Shown in pieces: positions 5,745-10,570 of a stretch of 10,570 bases of DNA; within the stretch, counting starts at the first letter, position 1; each line of letters begins with the position of its first letter. The position numbers and the translations under genes were made by a program. The notes under the pieces were generated by a model, which was not told where the DNA came from, made no database searches, and saw only the letters and a program-made list of their open reading frames with translations. Origin of the DNA: Skeletonema tropicum (Eukaryota; Bacillariophyta; Thalassiosirophyceae; Thalassiosirales; Thalassiosiraceae); NCBI GenBank assembly GCA_037178625.1, contig JAWZXG010000125.1, positions 1-10,570 of the forward strand, given 5' to 3'.

Positions 5745-7662
5745 GCTGCTGTTAGGAATTGCTACGTTGTTGTTGGGGATTGGTTTGGAGGAGGAGTGGA
5801 GTGTGTGGCTGCTGCTGCTGTTGGATGATTGTTATGTTAGGGATGAGTGGGATGATTGGTAGCCGAGCGTAGTCGATGCCAGATGCCAGTTGATGTTGGG
5901 AGAGTTCGTCATTAGCAAGCTTGGACGGTACATGTACCATGATGAGTGATGAGGCTGATAGATGCTTCTGTCTTCAGCGCAGCGTTTGGATCTCACCCGT
6001 AACCAAGTTCATTGACGGCGCCCCATTAAGAGTAGTGTATTTTCATTTGCGAGGGCCCCCGGCCGAGCAGTGTTTATTGTCTTTGGATTAGTACTTACAG
6101 CATTAAAGTGGTCGCTTTTTTGGATTTTAGACGTGCCAATTGTCATGTTGTTATCACCTGCATTCTACGGTCGTTCTTTTGCGAGGGCTTGCCCGAGCAG
6201 TGATTGTTATTTTGAGAATAATAATAGTACCAATCGATGCAGCTTGAAGAGAGCTTTCTAACGGTGGTCATATTGTTCGATTTCATTATTTTCCATTTGA
6301 CCTCTGTCTTCAAATTCTGGCTGTAAAGCCGGTTTGCAAGCCGCCGATCACTTTCTAGACCCGCTTTTAGCCTGTTCGATTGAACAAAACTCATCCAATC
6401 ACGACCATTATACGCCGAATCGATAGAGCTGCTCAAGAGCTTTCCAAAACGACACTTGTCGCCTTGATTGGACCGCTAGGAGACAAGATATCAAAAGATA
6501 TCGTACGGCTCATGGCTCATGGTGCGTGCATCTCGATCTACTGCTCTTGCTTTGATGGCTTTTTGATGCGACACAGCAATTCAGATGCCCGTCTCATTAA
6601 ATCTACTAACGAAGCGAAGGCAAAGATTCAGCTCTTGGCGTTCATTCAAGACAGTGAAGAAGAGGAAGAGGATGGAATGATGAGTGAAGATGATATGATT
6701 ACCTTCATGGAGAAGGGAGGATTACGAGGTGTTATGCCGCTTACAATGGAAACTGCTGGATTCTTGGGCATTGAAGGAATGTATGAAGATGACGATGATG
6801 ACGTAGACGAAGATTATTACAGTGAATTCTACGGTGATAATGGCTACAATGACGATGATTGGAACGGTGGAGATCTGGACGAGGAAGAAGACGCTTCCCT
6901 GGAGAACTTTGTCTTTGATGGAGACTTTGAGGCGGAGTACAATCCCAATGAATATGAGGCTTTGAGTGAGGAGGAGGAAGCGGAGATGAAGCAGATGAAT
7001 AGGGAGCAAAGAAGGGCTGCTGAAAAGAAGAGGAAGAAGAGAAAGTTGCCCTTTAAGGGATTTGGAACGCCCAACTAAAACTAGGAATCGTCTTTTGGAA
7101 TTGCTATACTTGGACTACAATTGAAATTATCGTTCTAAATGGCAAAATCGTCAATATCTTGGCATGCATTGTTCGGTTCGTATCAAGACGATGAGTGGCG
7201 TTTTGGAATCCTATCCTCTCATTGTGCTCTATCGATTGGTGGTGATATTGAGACGAAATATCGATCTTTCGTCAACTAAATCGACTCAACTAAATCGACC
7301 CCTACTATTAATTTCAATGATGATCGGAAATAAAAGGGTAAAAAACGAGACAACCCAACCATTCGAATCGTCGTCTCAAGCTCTATCGATTGACCAACCA
7401 GCATCAACAACACGCACCATATGATCATATTATTATTCACAGCTCGTCCTCGCTGCCGCTCGCACAGTTAGATAGGGTAAGATCCATTTCCTTTTGGTTG
7501 ACTGCTGCTGCTGCTGCTGTTGCACCGCGTTGAGGCTGCGCTCGGCAAGGATGGTTGGTTGTTGTATTTGTATTCATTATCAGTACTCTCCTCCTCCGAC
7601 AGCAGCAGCAGTGCCGTAGCAGTAGTTGTTGTTGCTGTTGATGATGATGATGAAGAGGGAGT
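5745..7662 (+). repeat. Tandem repeat unit 4 (1918 bp)
   Basis: This is a direct copy of the same unit. It has one extra T at 5784-5786 and a perfect 5-bp duplication, GTTCGGTTCG, at 7171-7180 in the 3' flank of the gene. The gene itself matches units 1 and 3. Confidence 0.95.
6371..7078 (+). CDS. Acidic protein with basic C-terminal tail (copy 4, exons 2-3)
   Basis: Coding sequence is identical to copies 1 and 3. Exon 2 is 6371-6521, the proposed intron 6522-6584 and exon 3 6585-7078. The unit's own indels lie outside the gene, one upstream at 5784-5786 and one in the 3' flank at 7171-7180. Confidence 0.72.
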   Translation, partial: PVRLNKTHPITTIIRRIDRAAQELSKTTLVALIGPLGDKISKDIVRLMAHGACISIYCSCFDGFLMRHSNSDARLIKSTNEAKAKIQLLAFIQDSEEEEEDGMMSEDDMITFMEKGGLRGVMPLTMETAGFLGIEGMYEDDDDDVDEDYYSEFYGDNGYNDDDWNGGDLDEEEDASLENFVFDGDFEAEYNPNEYEALSEEEEAEMKQMNREQRRAAEKKRKKRKLPFKGFGTPN

Positions 7663-7857
7663 GCTGCTGTTAGGAATTGCTACGTTGTTGTTGGGGATTG
7701 GTTGGAGGAGGAGTGGAGTGTGTGGCTGCTGCTGCTGTTGGATGATTGTTATGTTAGGGATGAGTGGGATGATTGGTAGCCGAGCGTAGTCGATGCCAGA
7801 TGCCAGTTGATGTTGGGAGAGTTCGTCATTAGCAAGCTTGGACGGTACATGTACCAT
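7468..7857 (-). CDS. Same minus-strand low-complexity frame, second intact copy, doubtful
   Basis: This is identical in translation to the frame at 3638-4027. It is open because the spacer between units 4 and 5 carries none of the one-base changes seen in the other three complete spacers. Two intact out of five is no evidence for selection on this frame. Confidence 0.2.
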   Translation of the reverse strand: MVHVPSKLANDELSQHQLASGIDYARLPIIPLIPNITIIQQQQQPHTPLLLQPIPNNNVAIPNSSTPSSSSSSTATTTTATALLLLSEEESTDNEYKYNNQPSLPSAASTRCNSSSSSSQPKGNGSYPI

Positions 7858-9580
7858 GATGAGTGATGAGGCTGATAGATGCTTCTGTCTTCAGCGCAGC
7901 GTTTGGATCTCACCCGTAACCAAGTTCATTGACGGCGCCCCATTAAGAGTAGTGTATTTTCATTTGCGAGGGCCCCCGGCCGAGCAGTGTTTATTGTCTT
8001 TGGATTAGTACTTACAGCATTAAAGTGGTCGCTTTTTTGGATTTTAGACGTGCCAATTGTCATGTTGTTATCACCTGCATTCTACGGTCGTTCTTTTGCG
8101 AGGGCTTGCCCGAGCAGTGATTGTTATTTTGAGAATAATAATAGTACCAATCGATGCAGCTTGAAGAGAGCTTTCTAACGGTGGTCATATTGTTCGATTT
8201 CATTATTTTCCATTTGACCTCTGTCTTCAAATTCTGGCTGTAAAGCCGGTTTGCAAGCCGCCCGATCACTTTCTAGACCCGCTTTTAGCCTGTTCGATTG
8301 AACAAAACTCATCCAATCACGACCATTATACGCCGAATCGATAGAGCTGCTCAAGAGCTTTCCAAAACGACACTTGTCGCCTTGATTGGACCGCTAGGAG
8401 ACAAGATATCAAAAGATATCGTACGGCTCATGGCTCATGGTGCGTGCATCTCGATCTACTGCTCTTGCTTTGATGGCTTTTTTGATGCGACACAGCAATT
8501 CAGATGCCCGTCTCATTAAATCTACTAACGAAGCGAAGGCAAAGATTCAGCTCTTGGCGTTCATTCAAGACAGTGAAGAAGAGGAAGAGGATGGAATGAT
8601 GAGTGAAGATGATATGATTACCTTCATGGAGAAGGGAGGATTACGAGGTGTTATGCCGCTTACAATGGAAACTGCTGGATTCTTGGGCATTGAAGGAATG
8701 TATGAAGATGACGATGATGACGTAGACGAAGATTATTACAGTGAATTCTACGGTGATAATGGCTACAATGACGATGATTGGAACGGTGGAGATCTGGACG
8801 AGGAAGAAGACGCTTCCCTGGAGAACTTTGTCTTTGATGGAGACTTTGAGGCGGAGTACAATCCCAATGAATATGAGGCTTTGAGTGAGGAGGAGGAAGC
8901 GGAGATGAAGCAGATGAATAGGGAGCAAAGAAGGGCTGCTGAAAAGAAGAGGAAGAAGAGAAAGTTGCCCTTTAAGGGATTTGGAACGCCCAACTAAAAC
9001 TAGGAATCGTCTTTTGGAATTGCTATACTTGGACTACAATTGAAATTATCGTTCTAAATGGCAAAAATCGTCAATATCTTGGCATGCATTCGGTTCGTAT
9101 CAAGACGATGAGTGGCGTTTTGGAATCCTATCCTCTCATTGTGCTCTATCGATTGGTGGTGATATTGAGACGAAATATCGATCTTTCGTCAACTAAATCG
9201 ACTCAACTAAATCGACCCCTACTATTAATTTCAATGATGATCGGAAATAAAAGGGTAAAAAACGAGACAAACCCAACCATTCGAATCGTCGTCTCAAGCT
9301 CTATCGATTGACCAACCAGCATCAACAACACGCACCATATGATCATATTATTATTCACAGCTCGTCCTCGCTGCCGCTCGCACAGTTAGATAGGGTAAGA
9401 TCCATTTCCTTTTGGTTGACTGCTGCTGCTGCTGCTGTTGCACCGCGTTGAGGCTGCGCTCGGCAAGGATGGTTGGTTGTTGTATTTGTATTCATTATCA
9501 GTACTCTCCTCCTCCGACAGCAGCAGCAGTGCCGTAGCAGTAGTTGTTGTTGCTGTTGATGATGATGATGAAGAGGGAGT
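7663..9580 (+). repeat. Tandem repeat unit 5 (1918 bp)
   Basis: This is a direct copy of the same unit. Differences are one extra C at 8261-8263, one extra T at 8478-8483 (inside the proposed intron 2), an A5 run at 9063-9067, and CATTCGGTTCG near 9088-9098. The last looks like the unit 4 duplication after loss of GTT. The A-run at about 9268 also has one A more than in units 2-4. Confidence 0.95.
8289..8997 (+). CDS. Acidic protein with basic C-terminal tail (copy 5, exons 2-3; intact only if spliced)
   Basis: Exon 2 (8289-8439) and exon 3 (8504-8997) match copies 1, 3 and 4. One extra T at 8478-8483 breaks the uninterrupted frame, which then ends at about 8519. That T lies within the proposed intron (8440-8503, here 64 nt), so the spliced message is unchanged. 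This copy is therefore useful evidence that the segment is an intron rather than coding sequence. If the segment is exonic, this copy is a frameshifted pseudogene. Confidence 0.65.
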
Positions 9581-10570
9581 GCTGCTGTTAGGAATTGCTA
9601 CGTTGTTGTTGGGGATTGGTTGGAGGAGGAGTGGAGTGTTTGTGGCTGCTGCTGCTGTTGGATGATTGTTATGTTAGGGATGAGTGGGATGATTGGTAGC
9701 CGAGCGTAGTCGATGCCAGATGCCAGTTGATGTTGGGAGAGTTCGTCATTAGCAAGCTTGGACGGTACATGTACCATGATGAGTGATGAGGCTGATAGAT
9801 GCTTCTGTCTTCAGCGCAGCGTTTGGATCTCACCCGTAACCAAGTTCATTGACGGCGCCCCATTAAGAGTAGTGTATTTTCATTTGCGAGGGCCCCCGGC
9901 CCCGAGCAGTGTTTATTGTCTTTGGATTAGTACTTACAGCATTAAAGTGGTCGCTTTTTTGGATTTTAGACGTGCCAATTGTCATGTTGTTATCACCTGC
10001 ATTCTACGGTCGTTCTTTTGCGAGGGCTTGCCCGAGCAGTGATTGTTATTTTGAGAATAATAATAGTACCAATCGATGCAGCTTGAAGAGAGCTTTCTAA
10101 CGGTGGTCATATTGTTCGATTTCATTATTTTCCATTTGACCTCTGTCTTCAAATTCTGGCTGTAAAGCCGGTTTGCAAGCCGCCGATCACTTTCTAGACC
10201 CGCTTTTAGCCTGTTCGATTGAACAAAACTCATCCAATCACGACCATTATACGCCGAATCGATAGAGCTGCTCAAGAGCTTTCCAAAACGACACTTGTCG
10301 CCTTGATTGGACCGCTAGGAGACAAGATATCAAAAGATATCGTACGGCTCATGGCTCATGGATGGTGCGTGCATCTCGATCTACTGCTACTTGCTTTGAT
10401 GGCTTTTTGATGCGACACAGCAATTCAGATGCCCGTCTCATTAAATCTACTAACGAAGCGAAGGCAAAGATTCAGCTCTTGGCGTTCATTCAAGACAGTG
10501 AAGAAGAGGAAGAGGATGGAATGATGAGTGAAGATGATATGATTACCTTCATGGAGAAGGGAGGATTACG
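9581..10570 (+). repeat. Tandem repeat unit 6 (partial, first 990 bp)
   Basis: This is a sixth direct copy, cut by the window edge in the middle of exon 3. Differences are an extra TT at 9639-9641, an extra CC at 9900-9903, a 4-bp ATGG-type duplication at 10361-10364 and an extra A at 10389. The last two change the uninterrupted reading frame. Confidence 0.95.
10210..10570 (+). pseudogene. Acidic protein gene, partial copy 6, with an insertion at the exon 2 edge
   Basis: Exon 2 begins normally at 10210. A 4-bp insertion at 10361-10364 extends it to 155 nt before the same GTGCGT donor at 10365. An extra A at 10389 lies inside the proposed intron (10365-10428, 64 nt). Exon 3 starts at 10429 and is cut by the window end within the first acidic stretch, with no difference from the other copies up to that point. 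The 4-bp change would shift the frame if the usual donor is used. The copy is incomplete, so its status cannot be settled. Confidence 0.5.

Noticed and set aside
1..10570. CRISPR array, transposon or satellite DNA as explanation of the periodicity
   Set aside because: The repeat is about 1.9 kb and carries a gene, with no short repeat-spacer pattern. No transposase, reverse transcriptase, integrase or replication protein frame is present, and no terminal inverted repeats were seen at a unit boundary.

Overview
The window is one uninterrupted head-to-tail tandem array. A unit of about 1.91 kb occurs five times in full (1913, 1919, 1912, 1918 and 1918 bp) and once in part (990 bp). The array runs off both ends, so no unique flank is visible and the true copy number is unknown. 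By eye the units differ only by about twenty small insertions or deletions, mostly in homopolymers and short tandem repeats. I found no clear base substitution.

Each unit holds one convincing protein-coding gene on the plus strand. It encodes an unrecognised, strongly acidic protein with a lysine/arginine-rich tail that looks like a nuclear localisation signal. The long frame of about 700 bp has no upstream ATG and starts just after a splice-acceptor-like TTTTAG. It also contains an in-frame 63-nt segment with GT...AG ends that reads unlike the rest of the protein. Together with CTG/CAG/TCA-type microsatellites, an AATAAA downstream and the lack of ribosome binding sites, this points to a nuclear genome of a eukaryote with small introns. 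A diatom or another alga/stramenopile is my guess, at low confidence. Nothing looks bacterial.

From left to right each unit holds: the end of a microsatellite-rich stretch; a 12-bp palindrome followed at once by ATGATG, a possible 20-codon first exon; a putative first intron of about 370 nt carrying a degenerate direct repeat; exon 2 (151 nt); the 63-nt intron; exon 3 (494 nt), with the acidic body and basic tail; a 3' flank with a tandem 13-mer and AATAAA; and then the next microsatellite-rich region. A 129-codon ATG frame on the minus strand crosses that last region and is intact in two of five complete spacers, so it is only a weak candidate gene.

Under the three-exon model, copies 1, 3, 4 and 5 encode the same protein. 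Copy 2 (7-bp duplication) and partial copy 6 (4-bp insertion) are disturbed exactly at the exon 2/intron 2 junction. Nearly all the other indels lie in introns or spacers. The main open questions are whether this is a real gene-amplification array or circle, or a long-read/rolling-circle concatemer, and what the acidic protein does. I see no transposase, replication protein, RNA gene, CRISPR array or phage-like module.
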